Shown piece by piece: positions 53,907-63,281 of a stretch of 64,000 nt of DNA. The position numbers and the translations under genes were made by a program. The stretch is from contig JAFZXZ010000016.1 in the NCBI GenBank assembly GCA_017616555.1, positions 150,642-214,641 of the forward strand, written 5' to 3'. The stretch comes from a bacterium. GTDB taxonomy: Bacteria; Auribacterota; UBA3054. The number at the start of each line of letters is the position of its first letter. Within the stretch, counting starts at the first letter, position 1. The notes beneath the pieces were generated by a model, which worked only from the letters and a program-made list of their open reading frames with translations, was not told the origin of the DNA and did no database searches.

Positions 53907-55831
53907 TTAAGGTTTCTGATCTTGAAGCTGCTGATCAAAGCGTCCTGGCCGATACAGTTCGTTTCGGTCATTATGACGCTTATGGGTTCGCGCTTGCCCA
54001 GGTGAGCGGAACGGAAGCCCAGGGGAAGATGCTCGTCCCCGATTATGAGCCTTACGGAACGCACGTCGAAAAATTCCACCTCAATTTCAAAAGACGGACC
54101 CTTGACAAGAACTTCCTTGGCGCTTTTCTGGACCGCTTCGCAAAGCGGCGAAAGATGGAAATACTGCCTGGCGGTCACGCCGTCGCAGCCTAAAGTCTCA
54201 TCCTTCAGCGTAAGTTTTCCTTCTTCGGTCTCGAAGACCAGCGTTCTTCTGTGCGTGAGGCCGAACCTATTCTTGTAACCGTAGTGCCTGGCGGAAAGAT
54301 CGAATCCCGTTTCCGTCATCTTGTCGCTCTCTATCTCCACGCGGTATTTGTTCTTCCACATAAAGGGGCCGAGGCTTCTGCTCTGGCTCTCGTTTTCCGC
54401 TGTCAAAGTGTTGTGGGCGAATGTCGAGCGGAAATACTCCCGCCACTTTCTCTGCTGGTGATAGTTGCCCGTGCCGGGGTCTATGAAGACCGGCGTTCCG
54501 TTAACGCTCATGGTAAAGGAAAGCGCGTCGGCGTGGCCGTGGGCGGCCAAAGGTCCGTAGCCCAAAGGCCCGGTCATGAAAAAGAATTCGACCGGGGCGC
54601 CGTCTTTGGTTTTTCCTTTCCAGAACATGCCCACGTCTTTGCTGAAGTGGACGCGGTCCTCGGTCTGGACGACGGGCGCGGTCTTCAAGGCATACCATTG
54701 GTAGTCTTCGCCTATCTCATTGCTTTCCTGCGCAGAGTCGGAGGAAAGCGCCAAAGCAAGCTTTGTCACATTCTCGTAATAGGCGCCATCTCTGGGTATG
54801 AGCCCGGTAGCCACGGCTTCGTCGCTGTCGCCGTATTCGCCGCAGAGCGTCATCATCCCGTTGGCTCTCGCCATAAATTGAGCGGCCGCGTTTAACGTTT
54901 CTTTGGCCTTGGCCAGGAATTCTTGGGAAAGGCAGGCGGCGGTGCAGAGCAGTTCCAGGGAGAAAGCCTGGTAAGAGTAGGCTTCCTCAAGGTTCACGCC
55001 CTTAGTTGAGAACTGCGCTTTCGCCTCTTTTAGAAGTTCGTCCTCCCAATTTTCCTTTTCCTTGGCGAAAAGCACGGGGAAGGTTTTCTTCGCGGCTATA
55101 AGCGCCGTAAGTTCTGCCAGCGTATGGTTGTTGGCGCTGCTAAAACGCGAGCGGTTGAATTTCACGTGTTCAAAGTGCTGCTTGACCACCGTCATAAAGG
55201 AAAGCGCGAAAGCTTCCGTAAAACAGCTTGGAAGCTTGGTGGCAAGCAGACGGTAAACATGACACCAAACGAGCAGGCGCATGGCGACTTCCATCGCGGT
55301 CACCCATGGGAGCCCGTAAGGATAGGCGCACTCCCTCATGAAACTGTTGAGCTGGGATATAATCTCTTCGGCATACTTTTCATCTTCCGTCACGGCGTAG
55401 GCCTTCGCCAGATCGATAAGATGATAATGGCGGTTCAAAAACCAGATGCGCATTATGGAAATCTCGTCCCCGAGGTCGCGGTAATTCATTTCCAGGAAAT
55501 CTTTCCTCGGAGACTGCTTGCCGTTTACAGGATCTTTCAGCCAGGATATGGTTCCAGGCAGCGTTATCTTGTCGCCGAAAAACTCGAATTCATGCCTGAG
55601 CGCCGCCTCACCCTTCGAAACGACTTCCTCCCTGATCTTCTGGGAGACCTTGGGCTTCGCGCCGAGAGTTGGCGCGCTTTTTTTCATTTCGCTGCTGGCC
55701 GTGTCAAGAGGTATCTGGCGCATCTTCGAAAGGTCGGGCTGATTGACCAGAAGATCCAGCCTCCAGATGGTCTCTTTGAGAGACATCTTCGAAAGACGGT
55801 CAAGATACCAGGAGAGTTTTTTCCTATCCAT
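53903..55831 (-). CDS. heparinase II/III-like protein
   Basis: A 642-aa protein. An alpha/alpha-toroid region (about 110-330: WLKDPVNGKQ, IWFLNRHYHLIDLAKAYAVT, PWVTAMEVAMRLLVWCHVYR) precedes a heparinase II/III-like beta-sandwich domain (GPLAAHGHADALSFTMSVNG, FIDPGTGNYH, FAHNTLTAENESQS). His and Tyr residues typical of these lyases are present. No signal peptide is evident. Such genes are frequent in exopolysaccharide loci beside GT4 and PaaK-like genes, as here, where they probably trim or modify glycan. It overlaps its neighbours by 4 and 8 nt. Confidence 0.9.
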   Translation of the reverse strand: MDRKKLSWYLDRLSKMSLKETIWRLDLLVNQPDLSKMRQIPLDTASSEMKKSAPTLGAKPKVSQKIREEVVSKGEAALRHEFEFFGDKITLPGTISWLKDPVNGKQSPRKDFLEMNYRDLGDEISIMRIWFLNRHYHLIDLAKAYAVTEDEKYAEEIISQLNSFMRECAYPYGLPWVTAMEVAMRLLVWCHVYRLLATKLPSCFTEAFALSFMTVVKQHFEHVKFNRSRFSSANNHTLAELTALIAAKKTFPVLFAKEKENWEDELLKEAKAQFSTKGVNLEEAYSYQAFSLELLCTAACLSQEFLAKAKETLNAAAQFMARANGMMTLCGEYGDSDEAVATGLIPRDGAYYENVTKLALALSSDSAQESNEIGEDYQWYALKTAPVVQTEDRVHFSKDVGMFWKGKTKDGAPVEFFFMTGPLGYGPLAAHGHADALSFTMSVNGTPVFIDPGTGNYHQQRKWREYFRSTFAHNTLTAENESQSRSLGPFMWKNKYRVEIESDKMTETGFDLSARHYGYKNRFGLTHRRTLVFETEEGKLTLKDETLGCDGVTARQYFHLSPLCEAVQKSAKEVLVKGPSFEIEVEFFDVRSVRLIIGDEHLPLGFRSAHLGKREPISVIMTETNCIGQDALISSFKIRNLK

Positions 55832-57143
55832 GATTTTCCTTGGCTATTTTGGAGATCACCGCCCGGAATTTTCCCCTGGCCGTGCGGGGCAGAAACGAGC
55901 GGTAAGTGAACTGTAACGCTATGTCGGCGGAAGTCCTTTCCGTGAATTTCGCGCGTATGATTTTTTCATAAGATTGTTCATAGTGGACGTCCGGGACGAT
56001 CACTATCTCGGTGTGATAAAGATCGTGCTGGATGATCTGGGCCGCAACGATGTGCGGGACCGCTTTGAAGACGTGGTCAAGGCGGCCGATCTTTCTTCCG
56101 TCCGGCAGATGGAAGAGATCGTCCTCGCGGCCTATGATCTGGCGGCAGCCCGGTCCCATGGCACCGCATTCGCAGCGGTCTTTCCAGCCGAAGGGGCCGA
56201 TGGCGATATCTCCCGTCTGGTAGCGGATGAGCGGCTGGGCGTCGTTGATGAAGCTCGTGGCCACGATCTCGTAGCGGTCGTCGCCAAGAGGAGCGTATTC
56301 CGTAAAGCCGTAGCTCGTGTCCTCGTGATAGCAGCCGGCCTGGCAGGTCGTCATCCAGCAAACTCTTTCCGCCATGCCGTACTGGACGTGCACCGGGCCG
56401 ATGAATTCGCTGATAAGGTCTATCTGCTCCTGGTTCACCGTTTCTGAAGCCAAAAAGACCGCCTTCATTCCGAAAGGCCGCAATCCTTTGCGCCAGATGT
56501 ATTCCGCCAGAATGTAAGCCGAGCTCGGGTAAGCGCTCATAAAAATGCTGCCCGAGGAGCGGATCGTGTCGATGTACCAGGGGAGCGTAACGTCCGACAT
56601 ATGGTAAGAAGATAGCACCCACCTGCGGCCGATGAAATCGTGCACGCCGAAAGGCGGCGTTTCGCGCTCCTGCGGGACGACGAGATCGCCTCTTAAAACG
56701 ATCATCGGCCAGCCCGGGCGCCAGCCCGCCTGGCAGTACCAAGAAAAGAAGCCCGCTTCCTCCCTCGCGATGGAGCGAAGGCTGCGCCTCAATTGCAGGG
56801 GCGTTCCCGTCGTTCCGCTGGTGTGGGCGGCCACCGTCATCTTTTCCCCCGTCAGGAAAAGTTCAGGGCGCGCCCTTAAGGCTTCCTTTTCCAGATACGG
56901 CAGAGTCTTCAGGAAATCGATAGCGTTATGATTGGCCTTGAAATTCGAGAGCATGTCGCGGTAATAGACGCTTTTCTTAGCGACCGTAAGAGTGTGGGCT
57001 AATTTCGAGATCTGCTCCACATGCCTGGTCTCCGTATCCAGATCGCGCCACTCCGCCAGTTCGTTGACCTGACGGTGGAACTCCGGATTGCGTTTGCCAA
57101 AAAGACGCCAGAGCATCTTAAGGTTGTAGGAAAGCGTTCCCAT
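55824..57143 (-). CDS. PaaK/CapK-like adenylate-forming enzyme
   Basis: A 439-aa member of the phenylacetate-CoA ligase (PaaK/CapK) family. The nucleotide loop is HTSGTTGTPL (107-116), followed by VQYGMAERVCW, EYAPLGDDRYEIV, YQTGDIA and the late hinge ITGRED-like GREDDLFHLPDGRKI. In polysaccharide loci such enzymes are thought to activate an acyl group for glycan decoration; the real substrate is not known. It starts 3 nt after gmhA. Confidence 0.9.
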   Translation of the reverse strand: MGTLSYNLKMLWRLFGKRNPEFHRQVNELAEWRDLDTETRHVEQISKLAHTLTVAKKSVYYRDMLSNFKANHNAIDFLKTLPYLEKEALRARPELFLTGEKMTVAAHTSGTTGTPLQLRRSLRSIAREEAGFFSWYCQAGWRPGWPMIVLRGDLVVPQERETPPFGVHDFIGRRWVLSSYHMSDVTLPWYIDTIRSSGSIFMSAYPSSAYILAEYIWRKGLRPFGMKAVFLASETVNQEQIDLISEFIGPVHVQYGMAERVCWMTTCQAGCYHEDTSYGFTEYAPLGDDRYEIVATSFINDAQPLIRYQTGDIAIGPFGWKDRCECGAMGPGCRQIIGREDDLFHLPDGRKIGRLDHVFKAVPHIVAAQIIQHDLYHTEIVIVPDVHYEQSYEKIIRAKFTERTSADIALQFTYRSFLPRTARGKFRAVISKIAKENHG

Positions 57144-57146
57144 GAT

Positions 57147-57776
57147 CTATTCCGCGAAATTCTCTTTTTCCACAAATTGGCAGAGGTAGTGGTAGATCGG
57201 CAGATGGTATTCCTGTATTTCCGGCGTGGAATTTGAGGGAGCCTTTATGACGATGTCGCAAAGGGAAGCCATTTCTCCCCCGCCCTGCCCTGTCAGACCG
57301 ATAACAGTCACGCCTTTGGCCTTGGCTGATAGGATCGCGTAGATCACGTTCTTGGAATTGCCGGAAGTAGATATGGCGATAAGCGCGTCATGAGCCTTTC
57401 CCAATCCGTAGATCTGCTGGGCGAAAACAAGTTCCGGCGCCACGTCGTTGGCAAAAGCCGTGCCCAAGCCTACGGAATTGACCAGCGAGACGGCCGGGAT
57501 CGCGCCCTGGAGGTTGCAGGCGAGATAGTCGCCCTTCTCTCCGTAGGCGGAAAGGCGCATCTTTTCTTCGTCAGACAACGTCCTTTTCTTGAGGAAGCCT
57601 TTCATTAGTTCGCCGACGATGTGCTCGCAGTCCGCGGCGCTGCCGCCGTTGCCGCAGCAATAGATCACACCTCCGTTTTTGAAAGTCTCATTCAAGGCCT
57701 GCGCGGCTTTCTCTATGTCGTCTTTGCAGCAGACCAGCGCCGGGTAGCGCTCGTAAAGGAAATAAGGGCTTTTCAT
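57147..57776 (-). CDS. gmhA: SIS-domain phosphoheptose isomerase
   Basis: A 209-aa SIS-fold enzyme, the size of GmhA, which converts sedoheptulose 7-phosphate to a heptose phosphate for LPS core or S-layer glycans. The sugar-phosphate loop is GNGGSAADCEHI (42-53), then STSGNSKNV and the C-terminal EYHLPIYHYLC helix. DiaA is a close look-alike, but the location in a polysaccharide run favours GmhA. It overlaps the pseudouridine synthase gene by 4 nt. Confidence 0.88.
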   Translation of the reverse strand: MKSPYFLYERYPALVCCKDDIEKAAQALNETFKNGGVIYCCGNGGSAADCEHIVGELMKGFLKKRTLSDEEKMRLSAYGEKGDYLACNLQGAIPAVSLVNSVGLGTAFANDVAPELVFAQQIYGLGKAHDALIAISTSGNSKNVIYAILSAKAKGVTVIGLTGQGGGEMASLCDIVIKAPSNSTPEIQEYHLPIYHYLCQFVEKENFAE

Positions 57777-59068
57777 GACCTACCTCTCTTTTTTCCTGTG
57801 AAACCTGATCTTCCGGGAGATGCGGGACGATGGCCGCCCCTGCCCTTGCCGAAGGAAGTTTTCTTCTCCGGACGGGAGAACCTTTTGCCGCCGCCGCTGC
57901 CTTTCCTGCCTCCGATATCCCTGGCCGGTTTTCCCATGCCGTAGCGCTCTTCGTAGCCGCCGTACTCTTTCTTTTTCGGATATACTTTGTCCTTCATGGC
58001 GTTCCTGGCTCTGGCCGGACGCTTGAAGCCGGGCTTCCTTTCGAAGCGCTTCTCCCCGTCCCCTTCTTCTCTTTCCTTGGGAAGTATGGCGATTTCGGAC
58101 TCCAGCTCTTCTTTTCTTACGGTGCGGCGCTCACCTTTCTTTTTGCGGTTTGCGAAAGCTCCGCGGTAATTCTTTTCTTCCGTTTCCGTTCCGGGGAAGA
58201 AGGAAACTTTTTCCTCTCCCTCTTCGAACATGTCTGAAGAATAATCCTCCCTGGGTTCCTCTTTCGCTTTGGGCTTTTCAATCTTCGCGAAGGCGCTCAA
58301 AACGATCTGCGGCTCTTTCCTCGGGCTCTTGCGGTTCGCGGCTTTCAGAGCCTCAGCGTGGCGGACTAGCCCGGCGCGCTGGAAAAGTTCGTATTCCTCT
58401 TCGAAATTAAGTTCCCGCCAGGCGCCAACCGGCAGCGAGCCTAAGCGGACGTTCTCGATCCTGATGCGGTCGAGCTTCGTAACTTCCGTCCCGACTTTCT
58501 TGACCATTTTGCGGATCTGACGGTTGCGGCCTTCCCTCAAAACGATTCGGAAGCGCCTGGGACCGACCTTCTTTATTTTGCAGGGGGCCGTCTGGACGCC
58601 TTCTAGTTTCACGCCGTGCGCCAGTTTTTCCAGCATGCCTTCCGTCACCGGTTCTTCGGTGTCCACCACGTATTCCTTTTCATGCAGGAATTTCGGGTGC
58701 ATCAGACGGTAGGCCAGCGTTCCGTCGTTGGTCATGAGGACCAAGCCGGTGGAATCCTTGTCGAGCCGGCCTACCGGGAAGAGCCTCTCCTCGCATTCCA
58801 CGAGATCCTTTACGGTAGTTTCCCCTTTCTGAAGGCAGCTTGTCACCACGCCGTAAGGCTTGTTCAAAATTATGTAACGCAGCTTCTGCGGCGTTTCCAC
58901 CACTTCGGAGTCGTATTCTACCAAGTCTTTGTCGGGATCAACTTTCGTGCCCAAGACTTTCACAGTCTCGCCGTTGACCCTGATCTTCCCAGCGAGGATG
59001 TGCTCCTCCGCCCTGCGGCGGGAACAGATCCCGTGTTCGGAAAGATATTTTTGCAAACGCATCAACAT
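57773..59068 (-). CDS. RluB/RsuA-type pseudouridine synthase with long basic tail
   Basis: A 431-aa rRNA pseudouridine synthase. An N-terminal S4 RNA-binding domain (MRLQKYLSEHGICSRRRAEE) leads to the catalytic domain with Asp103 in GRLDKDSTGLVL and the REGRNRQIRKM motif. This part (to about 235) is the usual length. The remaining 190 residues are a low-complexity, highly basic Lys/Arg/Gly/Glu tail (for example KTSFGKGRGGHRPASPGRSG), which is probably disordered and RNA-binding. RluB (23S) is more likely than RsuA, but this is not certain. It overlaps the hydrolase gene by 7 nt. Confidence 0.93.
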   Translation of the reverse strand: MLMRLQKYLSEHGICSRRRAEEHILAGKIRVNGETVKVLGTKVDPDKDLVEYDSEVVETPQKLRYIILNKPYGVVTSCLQKGETTVKDLVECEERLFPVGRLDKDSTGLVLMTNDGTLAYRLMHPKFLHEKEYVVDTEEPVTEGMLEKLAHGVKLEGVQTAPCKIKKVGPRRFRIVLREGRNRQIRKMVKKVGTEVTKLDRIRIENVRLGSLPVGAWRELNFEEEYELFQRAGLVRHAEALKAANRKSPRKEPQIVLSAFAKIEKPKAKEEPREDYSSDMFEEGEEKVSFFPGTETEEKNYRGAFANRKKKGERRTVRKEELESEIAILPKEREEGDGEKRFERKPGFKRPARARNAMKDKVYPKKKEYGGYEERYGMGKPARDIGGRKGSGGGKRFSRPEKKTSFGKGRGGHRPASPGRSGFTGKKRGRS

Positions 59069-59949
59069 GTATGTTCCTTTAAAAAAGCGATGCCGCGCTC
59101 GATGTCCGGTCGCGACGACACATTGTAAACTTCAGTGAAGGGCAGCTCCCAGTGCCCGTAAGGGCCGAAGAGCAGCTCCGCTTTCGGCAGAAGCGCCGCC
59201 AAACGCATCAGCCATTCCTCCGGGACCTGGCGGTCCCTGGCGCCGCCGATCAGAAGGATCGGCATGTCGCCAAGATGCCTGGCCGCCCTGCCTACGTCCA
59301 CTTCCTCCGCCAGCACGCCCTGAAAATGCTTCATCAGGTACAGCGTTATGAAAGTGCTCGTCCTGCTCGGCACATGGTAGAAAGCCTTGGCGTAGTGCCT
59401 CAAAACCTGTCCCAAGCTGACGAAGGGACTGTGCGCGATGATCGCCTTCACGCAGCCGCCCCTGGCGGCCGCCAAAAGCGAGACCGTCGCGCCCAGGGAA
59501 AAGCCCCAGTAGAAAATGGGACTGCCTTCCGCCAGCTGCGACTTGACGTAGTCCGTGATTATCAAAAGATCTTTCGTTTCCAGATACCCCAGGGTGCAGG
59601 CCGCCTTATCGCTGCCGCCGTGCCCTCTGAAATCGTACATCAGAAGCGAGTAGCCCTCCTCGACGTAAGGCCGGAGATACGTGAAGGCGCTGCTCTTGTT
59701 GCCGCCCAGGTTGTGGCTCGCGATAAGTACGCCCTTCTTCGATCTGGAAGGAATGTACCAGCAGGCCAATTCCACGCCGTTTTCGCCCTTTATCCTAAGG
59801 TCGCTGTAAGCGTAGCCGAAATCGCCGGGCAGACTGGAAAAGGTCTTCTTGCCAGCCTGGCGCGTGATCTTAAAGTAACACAAGATCCCGGGACCGAAAG
59901 CCCAAAGACCGCCCAAGACCAGAAGCATCACTATGATCAGCGTCAGCAT
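59062..59949 (-). CDS. membrane-anchored alpha/beta-hydrolase
   Basis: A 295-aa hydrolase with an N-terminal membrane anchor (LIIVMLLVLGGLWAFGPGIL). The fold has SHNLGGNKSS, then DFRGHGGSDK, the nucleophile Ser151 (GFSLGAT), Asp in GGARDRQVP and His in GPYGHWEL, a complete triad. It resembles the YqkD/BAAT-like or 'bacterial BEM46-like' group. The substrate is unknown. It overlaps the isomerase-like gene by 7 nt. Confidence 0.9.
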   Translation of the reverse strand: MLTLIIVMLLVLGGLWAFGPGILCYFKITRQAGKKTFSSLPGDFGYAYSDLRIKGENGVELACWYIPSRSKKGVLIASHNLGGNKSSAFTYLRPYVEEGYSLLMYDFRGHGGSDKAACTLGYLETKDLLIITDYVKSQLAEGSPIFYWGFSLGATVSLLAAARGGCVKAIIAHSPFVSLGQVLRHYAKAFYHVPSRTSTFITLYLMKHFQGVLAEEVDVGRAARHLGDMPILLIGGARDRQVPEEWLMRLAALLPKAELLFGPYGHWELPFTEVYNVSSRPDIERGIAFLKEHTC

Positions 59950-60728
59950 GAAGAGAAGCGCTCCTCCTTTCCTATCTCCGCAAGATAAGCCTTCAAGCCC
60001 GCGAATTCATTGACCGCTTCGCTCATATGGTGCGCGGCGTGCCCTTCCGCGTTGAGGAGAACGTAGTCCTCAAACCCCGCCTTGTGCAGCAGCATGAGCG
60101 CCTTGTGCGTCTCCTCAACGTTCCTTTCGTCGCTGGGGGACAAAACGATCATGAGAAGATAGCTCTTTATGACTTCCGCCGCGTTGACGGGCATCTTCTC
60201 GTCGCTGAAGCTGTGCAGCGCCGGGTCGTAAACGAAACCCAAATGAGTGCTGTCTATGGAGTCGATGAGATCCAAGGCCGAGCTCACGCTGTCGATGGCG
60301 GAATCCTTCCTCGGCTCGATGCCGAGGCAGACATCCAGATCCTCCGCGAAATCAGCGCCGTCCGCAATGATCTCCTTTATGACTTCCAAGGGCGCCTCGC
60401 CGGGCTTGATGCCGACTCTCAAGGAAACAAGTTCCGAGCCGACCGCGTGGGAAAAGCAGATGGCCTTTTTCAGGTAGCTTTTCTCCGCCTCCGGCTCTTT
60501 GCCGAAAAGCGTCAGCCCGTAAAGGCACATCACGTCGAGCTTGTGGTGCCTGGCGTCCTGCAGGAAAGGCAGTTTGCTTCCCGGCTTCAAATTCCCCATA
60601 TGGAAAGGCGAAGTCGGAGTAAGGGAGATGGCCATTCCCTCAAGCCCTCTCTCGCAGGCTTTGTGCACCGCGAGCCCAAGGTCGTCCGCGTCCGGAATAA
60701 GAAGATCTGTCGTGCAGGCAAGCTTCAT
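59943..60728 (-). CDS. sugar phosphate isomerase/epimerase-like TIM barrel
   Basis: A 261-aa protein of the AP-endonuclease-2 / xylose-isomerase-like TIM-barrel family. Barrel strands are visible: KLACTTDLLIP, EGMAISLTPT, LDVMCLYGLTL, ELVSLRVGIK, VCLGIEPRKD, HLGFVYDPALH. Metal-ligand candidates are Glu in GIEPRKDS and His in PALHSFSD and EGHAAHH. The real reaction is unknown. It starts 1 nt after purA. Confidence 0.8.
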   Translation of the reverse strand: MKLACTTDLLIPDADDLGLAVHKACERGLEGMAISLTPTSPFHMGNLKPGSKLPFLQDARHHKLDVMCLYGLTLFGKEPEAEKSYLKKAICFSHAVGSELVSLRVGIKPGEAPLEVIKEIIADGADFAEDLDVCLGIEPRKDSAIDSVSSALDLIDSIDSTHLGFVYDPALHSFSDEKMPVNAAEVIKSYLLMIVLSPSDERNVEETHKALMLLHKAGFEDYVLLNAEGHAAHHMSEAVNEFAGLKAYLAEIGKEERFSSC

Positions 60729-60729
60729 T

Positions 60730-62235
<1,506 letters not shown>

Positions 62236-62251
62236 TTACAAAGATACTTGG

Positions 62252-62280
62252 ATTATACAAAAAAGAAGGGCTTTGGACAA
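62252..62280 (-). promoter_or_regulatory. sigma70-type promoter of the purA-led run
   Basis: On the minus strand TTGTCC (62275-62280), a 17-nt spacer and TATAAT (62252-62257), 37 nt before the purA ATG. There is no other convincing promoter before the overlapping genes down to 52719. Confidence 0.85.
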
Positions 62281-62282
62281 GG

Positions 62283-62849
62283 TCAAAGCGTCTTATCCAG
62301 CGTCAGATAATCTTTCAGGGTATAGCCTCCCACCGTAGGCTTCAGTTTGAGCGTCACTTTGGAGCTCTTTCCGGTCTCCTTGCCGGACAATTTGCGGTAA
62401 AGCGTCCAGAGATTTTCAATCGAATTGCCGTTCAGAACTTTAGTCGGATCGACGTTGGCCTGGATAGTCGCCCTGCTGGTGGCGTTCGGTTCGACTTTTA
62501 TCGTGTCGTTGTTGATGCCGCTCAGCATTTCCGTGTCGTCTAGGAAAAGGATCCAGTCCATCTTTTCCACGCTGGCCGTGCCGGAATGCGGGTTCTCGAT
62601 ATCAACAAGCGTGTTGAAGGTCAGCTTCGCGTTTTTGTCCCTCAAGGCCGTCAGGATATTGATGGAGTCTGTCAGGGTCAGAGACGTCGGATCTTTCAGC
62701 TTGTCAAGCTTCACGCCGGCGTAGGAAAAGCCCTCCAGCCCGGCGAAGGCGTAATTGCACTCCTTGACGGTGTTGATGGAGTTGAAAATCGAGCAGCCGC
62801 TCATCAAAGCGGCGCACGCCATGCAAAGCACAGCAGCGGACAATTTCAT
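62283..62849 (-). CDS. lipoprotein with LEA14-like beta domain
   Basis: A 188-aa lipoprotein: lipobox LMSGC, so Cys19 is the predicted lipidated residue. The mature part resembles the water-stress/LEA14 fold seen in many envelope lipoproteins (AGLEGFSYAGVKLDKLKDPT, LTFNTLVDIENPHSGTASVE, DWILFLDDTEMLSG). It has an RBS (AAGGAGAATCTT) and a promoter region shared back-to-back with the 37-aa gene. The purA promoter lies just past its 3' end. The function is unknown. Confidence 0.82.
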   Translation of the reverse strand: MKLSAAVLCMACAALMSGCSIFNSINTVKECNYAFAGLEGFSYAGVKLDKLKDPTSLTLTDSINILTALRDKNAKLTFNTLVDIENPHSGTASVEKMDWILFLDDTEMLSGINNDTIKVEPNATSRATIQANVDPTKVLNGNSIENLWTLYRKLSGKETGKSSKVTLKLKPTVGGYTLKDYLTLDKTL

Positions 62850-62882
62850 AAGATTCTCCTTAATTCTGTTGATTTATATTAT

Positions 62883-62891
62883 ATTTTAGCA
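62883..62891 (-). promoter_or_regulatory. extended -10 for the 188-aa lipoprotein gene
   Basis: On the minus strand TGCTAAAAT followed by TATAAT, 30-40 nt before the ATG, back-to-back with the promoter at 62902-62930. No clear -35. Confidence 0.45.
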
Positions 62892-62901
62892 AAAGGCACG
62901 C

Positions 62902-62930
62902 TTGACTGGGAAAAGCGAAAGATGTAGAAT
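62902..62930 (+). promoter_or_regulatory. strong sigma70-type promoter of the 37-aa lipoprotein / tRNA unit
   Basis: TTGACT (62902-62907), a 17-nt spacer and TAGAAT (62925-62930). This is the closest match to the sigma70 consensus in the window. The leader contains TTAACCAAA. Confidence 0.87.
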
Positions 62931-62977
62931 AGGGTTGTATTTCCACCATCTTTTAACCAAATTTAAAGGAGATCACC

Positions 62978-63091
62978 ATGAGATATCTGTTACTCGTTCT
63001 CGTTTGCCTCTTGGCCTTCACTGCCTGCAAAAAGGAAAAGACCCCCGGCCAGAAACTCGACAACGTCATCAACGCTGTTCAGGGCAAGTAA
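62978..63091 (+). CDS. 37-aa lipoprotein
   Basis: A tiny lipoprotein: signal MRYLLLVLVCLLAFTAC with a lipobox-like LAFTAC, then 20 polar residues (KKEKTPGQKLDNVINAVQG plus K). It has AAAGGAGATC before the ATG and the best promoter in the window, so it is very likely real. Its stop codon lies in a 7-bp inverted repeat next to the tRNA gene. It may be an abundant small envelope lipoprotein, comparable in size to entericidin-like proteins, but no homology is claimed. Confidence 0.8.
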   Translation: MRYLLLVLVCLLAFTACKKEKTPGQKLDNVINAVQGK

Positions 63092-63102
63092 TCTAATTAC
63101 TT
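63086..63102 (+). repeat. inverted repeat between the 37-aa gene and tRNA-Gly
   Basis: AAGTAAT-CTA-ATTACTT, which includes the TAA stop of the lipoprotein gene and ends 1 nt before the tRNA. It may be a processing site or a weak attenuator. Confidence 0.65.
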
Positions 63103-63103
63103 C

Positions 63104-63178
63104 GCGGGCGTAATTCAGCGGTAGAATGTCAGCTTCCCAAGCTGAACGTCGTGGGTTCGATCCCCATCGCCCGCTCCA
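63104..63178 (+). tRNA. tRNA-Gly (anticodon CCC)
   Basis: A 7-bp acceptor stem GCGGGCG/CGCCCGC, discriminator T and encoded CCA. The D-arm has AGCGGTAGAAT, the anticodon arm TCAGC-TTCCCAA-GCTGA gives CCC, and the T-arm has GTGGG-TTCGATC-CCCAT. It is 12 nt after the 37-aa gene and 30 nt before a strong terminator, so it is probably transcribed with it. Confidence 0.97.
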
Positions 63179-63200
63179 AAGGCCCAAATTGGCAACAAAC

Positions 63201-63234
63201 AAAAAAAAGACGCGCATCAGCGCGTCTTTTTTTT
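63201..63234. terminator. intrinsic terminator after tRNA-Gly
   Basis: Eight A's, GACGCGC, loop ATCA, GCGCGTC, eight T's: a perfect bidirectional terminator. Confidence 0.96.
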
Positions 63235-63236
63235 GT

Positions 63237-63242
63237 TATAAT
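63237..63242 (+). promoter_or_regulatory. -10 of the last gene
   Basis: TATAAT directly after the terminator T-tract, 39 nt before the ATG at 63282. Any -35 would fall in the terminator stem. Confidence 0.5.
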
Positions 63243-63281
63243 TGAGGAAATTACAGATTTCACCTAGCAAGGAGTTCAACC

